From DATDUW01 sp035290185 (lineage in GTDB: Bacteria > Patescibacteriota > Patescibacteriia > UBA9934 > GWF2-40-263), in the NCBI GenBank assembly GCA_035290185.1, contig DATDUW010000001.1, positions 1 to 19,278 of the forward strand: 19,278 nt of DNA, written 5' to 3'. Shown one piece after another: positions 1 to 7,174 of the stretch; position 1 is the first letter of the stretch; the number at the start of each line of letters is the position of its first letter. The notes beneath the pieces are model-generated. The model saw nothing but the letters and a program-made list of their open reading frames with translations. It was not told the DNA's origin and made no database searches. The position numbers and the translations under genes were made by a program.

Positions 1-983
1 GACCCCGCCACGTCGTCGCCGTATCCGTCCCCGTCATCGTCATCCCAGAGGACCTGGGCGTCGACAGCCTCCTCGTCGACCTCACCGTCGCAGTCATTGT
101 CCACGCCGTCGCAGATTTCGTCGGCGTTGGGACCTACCGCCGTCTTGGTGTCGTCGCAGTCGCCTTGGAGCCCGGTGAAGCCGTCGCCATCGGCATCCGT
201 TGTTCCACAGGGATAGACGGATCCGTCGCAGTTCTGGTCTACACCGCAGGCGACCTCGGTCGCACCCGGATAGATGGCCGGGGCTTGGTCGTTGCAGTCG
301 CCGCCGAGGTCCGCGAAATCCTCGGGAAATTGTGACGGGCATGCTGCACCCGTCGATGAACCGAACCCGTCGCCGTCGGTGTCATAGAAGAACACCGATT
401 CGTCGACGGCCCCTGCCTCGTCCACCGTTCCGTCGCAGTCGTCATCGAGTTCGTTGCAGGTCTCGACAGCGCCGGGGTTGATGGTGGCAATGGTGTCGTC
501 GCAGTCCCCATTGTTGGGGACGTAGCCGGACGGGGCCGAACAGGCCTCGATCTCGCCTTCAACCGCGCCGTACCTGTCCCCGTCTGCGTCCTGGTACCAG
601 GTTGTGAAGTCCTGGTCTTCGTCGATCTGGCCGTCGCAGTCATTGTCTTTGCTGTCGCAGACTTCGATTGCGCCGGGGTAGACGTCTGCATTCCGGTCGT
701 CGCAGTCGCCGTCGCCTACCGAGTAGCCGTCCTCGTCGAGGTCAGGCTCGGAAGTCGGGGTAACGACCGGCTCCGGGGTCGGAGTTGACGGCACAGGTGT
801 GCCGGTTTCTTCCGACGACGGCGTCGGGGTTTCGTCAGCGGGGGTGGGGGTCACGAGAACTTCGATCACCAGAGGAGTGGGGTAGTCCCACTCATAGATA
901 GTCTCGTCCCCGAGCAACCCAGTCTCACATCCGCCAAGAATTATCGCGATCGCGGCAATGAGCCGCAGGGCGTTTTTTTTCAC
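1..983 (-). CDS. Lipoprotein with MopE-type metal-binding D/C repeats (3' end outside window)
   Basis: A GTG start at 983 sits just after a strong AAGGAGAGG ribosome site and opens a frame that stays open to the window edge (about 327 residues seen). The N-terminus is MKKN followed by a hydrophobic stretch ending in the lipobox LGGC (Cys19), so a lipid-anchored surface protein is predicted. A Thr/Pro/Glu-rich linker follows, to about residue 90. The rest is repeated units of the form GDCDD..., YPGA.E.C, D.DCDG..DE and D.DGDG.G; four units and the start of a fifth are visible. This matches the 'putative metal-binding' MopE repeat family, whose Asp-rich loops resemble calcium-binding loops. It lies 13 bp after the OmpA-like gene and is probably co-transcribed with it. 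The ligand is unknown. The C-terminus may carry further domains outside the window. Confidence 0.85.
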   Translation of the reverse strand, partial: MKKNALRLIAAIAIILGGCETGLLGDETIYEWDYPTPLVIEVLVTPTPADETPTPSSEETGTPVPSTPTPEPVVTPTSEPDLDEDGYSVGDGDCDDRNADVYPGAIEVCDSKDNDCDGQIDEDQDFTTWYQDADGDRYGAVEGEIEACSAPSGYVPNNGDCDDTIATINPGAVETCNELDDDCDGTVDEAGAVDESVFFYDTDGDGFGSSTGAACPSQFPEDFADLGGDCNDQAPAIYPGATEVACGVDQNCDGSVYPCGTTDADGDGFTGLQGDCDDTKTAVGPNADEICDGVDNDCDGEVDEEAVDAQVLWDDDDGDGYGDDVAG

Positions 984-996
984 TGGCCTCTCCTTC

Positions 997-1857
997 TTAA
1001 AAAGTTCCACTGATTGCCAGCCCGGCGCCACCAAGGCCGCCGAGCACCGCGATCCCGAACTGTTTCGGACCGGGATGGACCCGATCCAGCTGTCCGTGGG
1101 TCAGGTGGTCATCCTGAATTCCCAGATTGTAGCCCTGGGCTCCGACTAGGGTGCCGGTGAACCCGACAACGAATCCTCCTCCACCCAACAACAGCCTCTT
1201 CAACAGCTTGGGATGCTTTTTGGTTGGGATTGGATCCGTCATTGGCTTCCGGTCGTCCGCAGCAGGAGCTGGCGGGTTATTGATGATCACGTCCGGGCAT
1301 GTCAGGGTCGGGTTGCAATCAGGACATTTGAAGTCCTTGATCTTGACGGTCAGGATGCCGTCCTTTTCAGTACAGAATTTCCCCCCATCTGCTTCCTCAG
1401 TTCCACAGTCCGGTGGCGGATTCGTTACGAACCAGCCCCCGTCCACGTAGAATCGAACGACCCTGAACTCCTCCCCTTCTCCAGATTTGGACGCGCCGGT
1501 TCCGAATGAGTCCAGACGATATCGCGGGATCCCCAATGAAACCAGAAAGTCCGCAGCCGCGTCAGCCCTATCGGTGCTGAGGTGTAGGTTTTTCAACTCA
1601 CCACCATCCCGACTTGCCTGACCCCGATCCAGAACCTTCAACTCGGGATTTTCCTGGATGATGGTTGCTACCTCCCGCAGAGTGTTTTCTGCTTCCGGCG
1701 AGAGCTTGGCGCTCCCGACCGAGAAATAGATCACCTGCTGGATCCGGATGACCTTCGTCTCCTGTCCCCACGCCTTTCCGCCCACAAGGACGGTCAGGGC
1801 GATGAGGATTCCCGCTACCACTGCCGCTTTCATCGCGGCTTTGCTCAGCTTCAGCAT
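997..1857 (-). CDS. Secreted OmpA-like domain protein with Cys-rich middle
   Basis: This 286-residue protein starts with a signal peptide (about residues 1-31, ending near KAWGQ). An OmpA C-terminal-like domain follows at about residues 38-120: IYFSVGSAKLSPEAENTL, then LSTDRADAAADFL and the closing GIPRYRLDSFGTG. These match the family's first strand, its LSxxRAxxV helix and its last strand. The usual GHTD loop is replaced by DRGQASRDGG, so the peptidoglycan-binding residues are not clearly kept. Residues 140-190 carry Cys residues including a CPDC motif. The C-terminal third has Gly-rich hydrophobic stretches that could be one or two membrane segments. The ATG at 1857 follows an AGGAGG site. 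It sits between a small membrane protein and a lipoprotein on the same strand, which suggests an envelope operon. The OmpA-like call is fairly safe; the partner and the role are not known. Confidence 0.8.
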   Translation of the reverse strand: MLKLSKAAMKAAVVAGILIALTVLVGGKAWGQETKVIRIQQVIYFSVGSAKLSPEAENTLREVATIIQENPELKVLDRGQASRDGGELKNLHLSTDRADAAADFLVSLGIPRYRLDSFGTGASKSGEGEEFRVVRFYVDGGWFVTNPPPDCGTEEADGGKFCTEKDGILTVKIKDFKCPDCNPTLTCPDVIINNPPAPAADDRKPMTDPIPTKKHPKLLKRLLLGGGGFVVGFTGTLVGAQGYNLGIQDDHLTHGQLDRVHPGPKQFGIAVLGGLGGAGLAISGTF

Positions 1858-1870
1858 CAGTCATTCCTCC

Positions 1871-2059
1871 TTATTCAAGACGTCCGCCATCGATTGGCGG
1901 CAAATTTTTCAGCACCAGCCATCCCCCACCGGAGATGGCCGTTATTGCCCAAATGAAGTGGTTCCATGAACCAACTCCGAATAGCAACGAAAACAGAATC
2001 GCTACTCCTACCAGGATCAGGGCGAACCCAATCCCGAAGAGCAGTTCTCTCATCTTCAT
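1871..2059 (-). CDS. Small two-helix membrane protein
   Basis: The 62-residue product has two predicted transmembrane helices, at about residues 7-28 and 32-49, joined by a short turn, with a charged tail PPIDGGRLE. A GGAGG ribosome site lies 7 bases before the ATG at 2059, which makes translation believable despite the small size. The stop codon is 13 bases before the OmpA-like gene, so this is the first visible gene of a three-gene minus-strand operon. I do not recognise a family. It may be a membrane partner of the two downstream exported proteins, but that rests only on position. Confidence 0.65.
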   Translation of the reverse strand: MKMRELLFGIGFALILVGVAILFSLLFGVGSWNHFIWAITAISGGGWLVLKNLPPIDGGRLE

Positions 2060-2499
2060 CTTTTTTCCTCCAGCGCCACCACCGGATTCCGGTAAATGGC
2101 AAAATTGTTCAGTTGTTTAGGTGCTGTACCTTTCCTCATTTCTGAAGAAAAGCACCTGCGAAAAGGCGATTTAGGCGCCCTTTCGTTGATGTTTTTCATG
2201 TTTTTTTGATATTTCAAATTTGTCCTCCACCCATATGGGGCTCTGCCCCAACATCCCCGACCCCTTTTCTTTGGAATCCGTCAAAGAAAAGAGGTGAAAA
2301 GAAAGACGTCCCGAAGTCCCGCGCTGTGGAACTCGCTGGGCCGCCTTCGTCCTCGAGAGGGACTTGGCGGCCTGTGCTCGGCAGTCCTCGCGCGGGCTTC
2401 GGGCGAGGTTCGAAGTCGGTTAGTGTGTGAGGTGATTTTCAAAATTGAATAGGCATATTTTTATGGAACTCAAAATGTTATCATGTTTTGACGAAAAAG
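2060..2499. other. Non-coding interval with several stem-loops
   Basis: I find no convincing gene in these 440 bases, which lie downstream of the GT-C-like gene and upstream of the minus-strand envelope operon. They hold many inverted repeats. AGGTGCT at 2119-2125 pairs with 2151-2157. A hairpin around 2159-2186 has arms of about 10 bp with one mismatch. GGGGC/GCCCC is at 2237-2249. A 14-base arm at 2261-2274 pairs with 2281-2294 in 12 of 14 positions. GGCCGCC at 2339-2345 pairs with 2366-2372, and CCTCGC at 2386-2391 pairs with 2403-2408. No consensus promoter for either strand stands out. The density of stems suggests an interspersed repeat or structured RNA rather than a simple terminator. 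Confidence 0.6.
2237..2408. repeat. Compound palindromic intergenic element (four stem-loops)
   Basis: Four hairpins follow one another: GGGGC-TCT-GCCCC (2237-2249), CCCCTTTTCTTTGG with its imperfect partner (2261-2294), GGCCGCC...GGCGGCC (2339-2372) and CCTCGC...GCGAGG (2386-2408). Composition is GC-rich compared with the AT-rich DNA on both sides (2190-2220 and 2430-2500). Short segments of this style occur as dispersed repeats in many bacterial genomes. Here only one copy is visible, so its repeat status is inferred. Confidence 0.45.
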
Positions 2500-4722
2500 T
2501 CAAGGGTTGGAAAAGTCGTATTGAAAAATGACAATAGACGTCTTTCCATTGATTTTCCACCAACGATCCGCCTGCGTTTTCGCGGTTTCCTCGATGCGGT
2601 CTGCTTGCCACCAATAGCTGCTTACAAGAAAGTAAACGATCTCCGTTTCTGAAAGAGAAGCGGCTTTGGCAGCGGTTTCCCGAGAGGGGAAGTCATTCAT
2701 TTCCAGGAAAATTTTGTAGAGAGGTCCTCCGGTTGGAATGGGATAATAGAAATTATTTTTGTAGTAATGGGCGAATCCGAATTCTTTCATAGCTGCTGCC
2801 GAGGTGGTTTGATTGGCGAGGACAACATAGGGCTGTTTACCCGCGTTCGTTTCGATGGAACGGACCGCTTCGATATCGGCGCGGCTGACATTGTAGCCAT
2901 GGCCGGTCGCGTAGACGTCATGTCGAGGATAGGCGAGGTACCAGGAGCCTGTGATGGCGGCAGCGAGGAAAACGGCGGCCGCGATTCGAACAGCGAGAGG
3001 GCGGGTTCGAAGCCAATCGGCAATATGTCCGCCGGCCAGAATTAGGAAGGGAACAAGAAAAAAGATCGTCAGAGTCAAGAGTCGGTCCGCGTAATTGGAC
3101 TGTTCGTAGTCAATGAGAAAGGAAAAGTCTGTGACGGTTTTTAGGAGAAGAAAATTGATGAGCAAGATAACGGGAAGGACAAGCAGAGGCGTTATGGCGC
3201 TGTCTTTCATCCAACGTTTCCAAAGGAGAATACCTGCGCTAGCTGCGACAAAGAGAAGGAAAAATCGGTTCGTTCCGAAGAAATAAACCACGTCGAAGAT
3301 GGGGGAGTATCGATCGGGAAAGGGCGAGGGAAGGGCGACAAGATTTTTTAAAAGGGAAGGAAGCAACTGATTGAAGTGAAATTTAAACGGTTGGTCAGAG
3401 AGACGGGCTTGAACCCAGAAGGCAAGAGGAAAAATAATGGAAGAGAAAAGAATGGTTGCCCAAGAAAGGAGGCGACGCCACCCCTCGTCATTGCGAGGAG
3501 TTCGTTTTTTTTGTGACGACGAAGCAATCTCCTGAGTGCGAGATTTCAACGAGAGATTGCTTCGCCCCGACAAAATTTGAGGGGCTCGCAATGACGAGTG
3601 TGTTGACGCCAAAAAAACAAAGATGACCGCTGGCAATCCTGCCAGGGGGTGGATGAGGAGGGTGGCAAAAGCGGAGAGGGCGGTCGGCCACCAAGGCCAT
3701 TCTTTCTGTCCGACGAGCCGCGGGACAGCCAAGAGAATCGTGAGAAGCGTCCAGAGGTTTGCCAGGCCTTGGGGCGTGGTCAGAATAAGAGAATCGAGGG
3801 GAAGGAGAAAGAGAAGGAGGAGGGAAGCGGCAGCAAGACGTTTATCGCGCAGGAGAGAGAGGGCGGCCGTAGACCAGGCAGCTGGAAGGAGGAGAACAGA
3901 GAGAACTGGGACAAGCCAGCGGTCCGCCGTTTCGATGGGAATCAGAAAACCCAGATAGGAAAAGAGGATGAGCGCGTACTGGCCGATGTAGTAGAAAGGT
4001 TTCGGTGTGATGGTTCCGAAAGCAGCGATGTGGTTTTCCGTTGCTTGGTGGATGAAGGGATCAAAGCCGTATCCAAGCGGAAAAAGGACAACGGCAGCAG
4101 AAAGAAAAACAAACAACGCGCTGACGGCAAGAGCGATGCCGATCCGATGTGCACGCCCGAAAAGTAAGACAGCGGACAGGGCTGTTGCAGAAAGGCCGAA
4201 GAACAGAAAGGTCCTGGACGGAACCGTTTCCCAAACAGACCGCACAGCGTCTTGCGTGGCTGAAGCGTGGAGAAGCGCAAGGGTTGCGAGAAGAAAAAAG
4301 ACCCCACAAACAGCGAGAATCCAGAATCGCCACGCCAACGGATGGCGCGCGGATGGAGAAAGAGGAACATTGGATGGTTCCTCTTTTTTTCGATGGGACG
4401 AAAAAAGGGCCGTAACCCCGATGCTTAGGAGAACGCCTAACATTGCTTTCCAGCTCGTGATCGTTCCCGTGTAGTAAACAACGGAGCCTGCAATGGCTAA
4501 AACTGAGAGGAAAATCCAGACACCGAGGACTCTACGAAGGATCCTTCCCTCCTGAGGGAAAAATCGACTTCCGATTCGTCCTCCAATTTCGGTGAGAAAA
4601 ATAGTCAGCAGGCCGATGCCAACAACAGCCGAATGCCAAAAAAAGAGGTTGACCAAAAAGAAAACTAGAAAAAAGAGGATACTTGTGTTAAATTTTGCAA
4701 AGATAAATCCTTTTTTTAACAT
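2500..4722 (-). CDS. Large multi-pass membrane protein, GT-C glycosyltransferase-like
   Basis: The 740-residue product is mostly hydrophobic, with well over ten predicted membrane helices and a soluble C-terminal tail (about residues 620-740). Residues 219-230 (YGFDPFIHQATE) fall in an early loop and hold acidic and His residues (D221, H225, E229) of the kind seen in GT-C enzymes, which use lipid-linked sugar donors at the outer face of the membrane. I therefore call it GT-C-like, not a specific family. Residues of about 375-413 are encoded by an inserted palindromic repeat (3484-3598) and form a Ser/Arg/Lys-rich loop unlike the rest, between a helix ending VIFVFLAS and one beginning SWATILF. 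The ATG at 4722 has only a weak ribosome site. It is transcribed divergently from the phosphatidyltransferase gene, 25 bp away. Confidence 0.7.
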   Translation of the reverse strand: MLKKGFIFAKFNTSILFFLVFFLVNLFFWHSAVVGIGLLTIFLTEIGGRIGSRFFPQEGRILRRVLGVWIFLSVLAIAGSVVYYTGTITSWKAMLGVLLSIGVTALFSSHRKKEEPSNVPLSPSARHPLAWRFWILAVCGVFFLLATLALLHASATQDAVRSVWETVPSRTFLFFGLSATALSAVLLFGRAHRIGIALAVSALFVFLSAAVVLFPLGYGFDPFIHQATENHIAAFGTITPKPFYYIGQYALILFSYLGFLIPIETADRWLVPVLSVLLLPAAWSTAALSLLRDKRLAAASLLLLFLLPLDSLILTTPQGLANLWTLLTILLAVPRLVGQKEWPWWPTALSAFATLLIHPLAGLPAVIFVFLASTHSSLRAPQILSGRSNLSLKSRTQEIASSSQKKRTPRNDEGWRRLLSWATILFSSIIFPLAFWVQARLSDQPFKFHFNQLLPSLLKNLVALPSPFPDRYSPIFDVVYFFGTNRFFLLFVAASAGILLWKRWMKDSAITPLLVLPVILLINFLLLKTVTDFSFLIDYEQSNYADRLLTLTIFFLVPFLILAGGHIADWLRTRPLAVRIAAAVFLAAAITGSWYLAYPRHDVYATGHGYNVSRADIEAVRSIETNAGKQPYVVLANQTTSAAAMKEFGFAHYYKNNFYYPIPTGGPLYKIFLEMNDFPSRETAAKAASLSETEIVYFLVSSYWWQADRIEETAKTQADRWWKINGKTSIVIFQYDFSNP
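3484..3598. repeat. Palindromic element inserted in frame inside the GT-C-like gene
   Basis: The outer arms CTCGTCATTGCGAG (3484-3497) and CTCGCAATGACGAG (3585-3598) are a perfect 14-bp inverted repeat. Inner arms CGAAGCAATCTC (3520-3531) and GAGATTGCTTCG (3553-3564) are a perfect 12-bp inverted repeat. The sequence matches, from memory, a palindrome beginning CGTCATTGCGAG that is dispersed in many unrelated bacterial genomes. The element does not break the host gene: the minus-strand frame reads straight through it and gains about 39 residues. I could not identify a convincing target-site duplication. Confidence 0.85.
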
Positions 4723-4747
4723 AGCAGCCCCTCGCGGCAGACGAAAT

Positions 4748-5386
4748 ATGCCGCTTCATGATACCACGATCAACGTTTTCCAGCGTTTTTTGGAATTCCA
4801 ACGCCAGTCTGCCAGGCGGGATCCTTCCCTTGTCTATCCTCACGACCACTTGCTGGCAAGGACCATTTTGCCGCTGATCCCCCTTTGGGTGAAGCCGAAC
4901 CATGTGACCGTGATCCGGTTCTGTTTGATTCCCTTTGTCTTATGGTTGCTTCTTCTGGGATGGTATAAGACCGGTATCCCCCTCTTTTTTGTTGCAGCCT
5001 TTACCGATGCGCTGGATGGTTCGCTGGCCCGTGTTCGTAAACAGATCACGCCCTGGGGGACGTTTTATGATCCAGTCGCTGACAAATTGCTGATAGGTTC
5101 CGTGGTGCTTTTTATTGCGGCCAAGCACGTGCACCCCTGGTTTGCTCTTCTCATTGTTTCCGTCGAAATCTTCATTGTGTTGGGCGGCGTGGTTCGCCGG
5201 AAAAAAGGGAAGATCACGAGCGCAAATTTTTTTGGCAAGACCAAGATGGTGCTGCAGGTCGTGGGCATTCTCCTTTTGCTTTTGGGTGTTTGGACACAGA
5301 CGGCGTTTCTCCTAACCACCGCCGTTGGCATCCTTGGCATTTCCGTGGCCTTCGCCCTTGTGAGTCTTGTGACGTATGGATTGTAG
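4748..5386 (+). CDS. pgsA: CDP-alcohol phosphatidyltransferase (PgsA-like)
   Basis: This 212-residue membrane enzyme carries the complete family signature D87-x2-D90-G91-x2-A94-R95-x8-G104-x3-D108-x3-D112. The motif binds the metal ions and the CDP-diacylglycerol donor. Several membrane helices surround it, including a strong one just before the motif and others after it. In bacteria such proteins usually make phosphatidylglycerol phosphate from glycerol-3-phosphate, but the acceptor cannot be read from sequence and inositol- or serine-type members look similar. I chose the ATG at 4748 because the frame upstream of it overlaps the divergent GT-C-like gene and is low-complexity Lys/Arg. It ends in TAG and overlaps the next gene by 11 nt, so the two are probably co-translated. 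The symbol is tentative. Confidence 0.85.
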   Translation: MPLHDTTINVFQRFLEFQRQSARRDPSLVYPHDHLLARTILPLIPLWVKPNHVTVIRFCLIPFVLWLLLLGWYKTGIPLFFVAAFTDALDGSLARVRKQITPWGTFYDPVADKLLIGSVVLFIAAKHVHPWFALLIVSVEIFIVLGGVVRRKKGKITSANFFGKTKMVLQVVGILLLLLGVWTQTAFLLTTAVGILGISVAFALVSLVTYGL

Positions 5387-7139
5387 GGAAAGGAGGAGAA
5401 GAAATTTCTTTCTCTTTTTTTTGGGAACCGTGAGTACGCTCTTTTTTCTTTCCGTCCTTGTTTTATCTTCCCTTGGATCAATCTACGTTTCCCCGGATGA
5501 GACCGCGAATGCCTTTTTTGCAAATCGATTCGCTGCCGCGGGCCATCTCGAAGTTTTTGAACCGCTCAACGTCCAGCTGGGGGATGTCCTGTTCCCGCGC
5601 AGTATTCTTTCCATCCGCGGCTGGCTTGTTCCTGTTGGTTTTGCCGGTCTTCCTGTTCTCTATGGGACGGTTCTCAAAATCGCGGGAGGCTGGATCCTTC
5701 CTTTTTTCACTGCCGCGCTTGCCCTTGCCAGCGCCTTTGCCTGGTTTGCCCTTGTCAAAAGAATTTTTTCCCAATCGACGGCCTTTTGGTCTTTTCTTTT
5801 TCTCCTTGTTCATCCGGCCTGGTGGTATTATGTAGCGCGCTCGCTCATGCCAAATGTCCCTTTTGTTTCGTTCTTGATTCTTGGCGTCTTTTTTTTGGTT
5901 GTCCGTCCTTTGCGCGCGCGGATCCCCTCGCATCGGCTTGTTCCATCCTGGTTGGATGCGGCGCTGAGCGGCTTCTGTCTCGGTCTTAGTCTATTTATTC
6001 GTCCCTCGGAGATGGTGTGGGTGCTTGGTTCCTTGTCCATCGGAGCCATTCTTTTTTTTCGATCTGTGTCCTGGAAACCTATCCTGGCCTTTTTGTTTTT
6101 TTTCCTTGTTGGATTTTCACCTTTTTTTTCCTTCAACGCTCGTTTTTATGGGAATCCGCTAGCGACGGGTTATACCGTGGAGACACCGCCCGTTTCTGAG
6201 ACAATTTTTTCCTTGGTCCCTTTGGCAGACCCGCCGTCCGTCTTTGGATTGGAACCGGTGTTGCCCCCCCCTGCTCAGCGCGCGACAGAGGAGCCTTTTT
6301 TTCCATCGCTCTTGCGCCAAGGGGGACGTCTGCTTCCGTTTGAAGTGAACCCGCGCACGGCCTGGTTGCACGTGGAAGAGTACGGGTTAAAATTTGCTTG
6401 GTGGGTCGCTCTTTTGGCCGGCGTCGGAATGGTCGTGATTTTTTTGGAGCGAAAAAAGGAAGGACTCAAGGGTCGGATCTTGTTTGTCAGCCTCTTTTTA
6501 GGAATCACCGGATGGCTTGGATTGTTCTATGGCAGCATGACGATTCATGATAACCCGGATCCGTCGATTGTGAGTATTGCCAATTCCTATGTGCGGTATT
6601 GGCTGCCGGCGTTTGTGATGATGAGCGCGCTTGCCGCACATGGATTTGCCTGGTTGGTTGAAAAAATTTCCAGGAGATGGATGCGGCTTTCTGTTGCTGT
6701 TGTCGGAAGTTTGGTGGTGGTCGGTCTTGGATTTCAATCAACGTTCCTGTCCCCGCACGACGGATTGTTCGCGGTACGCCGCACGCTGGAACAATCTTTG
6801 CAAACCCGGCAGCGCGTTTTGGTTTTGACCGAACCCAACGCGGTTTTGATTGTGGACCGGTCTGATAAGCTGTTTTTTCCCTTCCGACGCGTTCGTTTTC
6901 CGCTGCGAGACGAAACCACCTATACCCTCCTTCCAAAATTGGCCGCAAAGGGGCCACTCTATTATTATGGGATCACGTTGCCGGATGCGGATTTGCATTA
7001 TCTGAATACCGATAAGCTGGCAACGATGGGACTCCAAATTGATTTTCTCGAAACGTTCGGGGAGGAGTCGTTGTATCGAATAAGGGCTGCAAAGACCTTG
7101 CTTTTTCTCTCTTTTTCCTCCACACTTGGGTGGCTTTAA
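5376..7139 (+). CDS. Membrane glycosyltransferase, GT-C / PMT (GT39)-like
   Basis: The 587-residue protein has an N-terminal helix (about residues 11-36), then the first external loop with SPDETANAF (D41, E42). This Asp-Glu pair is typical of GT-C mannosyl/arabinosyl transferases that use polyprenyl-phosphate sugars. About ten more membrane helices follow, then a C-terminal soluble part from about residue 460. It probably moves sugars onto proteins or glycans outside the cell; donor and acceptor are unknown. The ATG at 5376 lies inside the end of the phosphatidyltransferase gene. A strong GGAGG at about 5393 lies inside this frame but has no suitable start codon at the right distance, so coupled translation from 5376 is my choice. 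A run of eight C (6264-6271) encodes Pro297-299 and keeps the frame. Confidence 0.8.
   Translation: MDCRERRRRNFFLFFLGTVSTLFFLSVLVLSSLGSIYVSPDETANAFFANRFAAAGHLEVFEPLNVQLGDVLFPRSILSIRGWLVPVGFAGLPVLYGTVLKIAGGWILPFFTAALALASAFAWFALVKRIFSQSTAFWSFLFLLVHPAWWYYVARSLMPNVPFVSFLILGVFFLVVRPLRARIPSHRLVPSWLDAALSGFCLGLSLFIRPSEMVWVLGSLSIGAILFFRSVSWKPILAFLFFFLVGFSPFFSFNARFYGNPLATGYTVETPPVSETIFSLVPLADPPSVFGLEPVLPPPAQRATEEPFFPSLLRQGGRLLPFEVNPRTAWLHVEEYGLKFAWWVALLAGVGMVVIFLERKKEGLKGRILFVSLFLGITGWLGLFYGSMTIHDNPDPSIVSIANSYVRYWLPAFVMMSALAAHGFAWLVEKISRRWMRLSVAVVGSLVVVGLGFQSTFLSPHDGLFAVRRTLEQSLQTRQRVLVLTEPNAVLIVDRSDKLFFPFRRVRFPLRDETTYTLLPKLAAKGPLYYYGITLPDADLHYLNTDKLATMGLQIDFLETFGEESLYRIRAAKTLLFLSFSSTLGWL
6264..6271 (+). 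repeat. C8 mononucleotide tract inside the GT39-like gene
   Basis: Eight consecutive C bases encode three prolines in an external loop, and the frame is intact at this length. It is the only long G/C run in this gene and is similar to the G8 and G9 runs in the accessory island. Loss or gain of one base would truncate the enzyme. Confidence 0.6.
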
Positions 7140-7174
7140 ACCAGTTTGAATCGGTAGAGATCCTCCATGCCGTT

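Noticed and set aside
1..720. Frequent recurrence of GTCGCAGTC-like words suggesting a CRISPR or tandem DNA repeat
   Set aside because: They are codons for repeated GDCDD and NDCDG peptides in one long minus-strand frame; spacing varies and no spacer structure exists.
3474..3611. GACGCCA direct repeats on both sides of the palindromic element as a target-site duplication
   Set aside because: They lie several bases away from the element's ends, at unequal distances, so a chance 7-mer is as likely.
4695..4722. TTGCAA...TAACAT as a promoter for pgsA
   Set aside because: The boxes match poorly, overlap the start of the divergent gene and leave a leader of about 20 bases; I do not consider it supported.
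4592..4747. N-terminal extension of the phosphatidyltransferase
   Set aside because: It is antisense to the start of the divergent gene, low in complexity and Lys/Arg-rich, and the family begins near ATG 4748.
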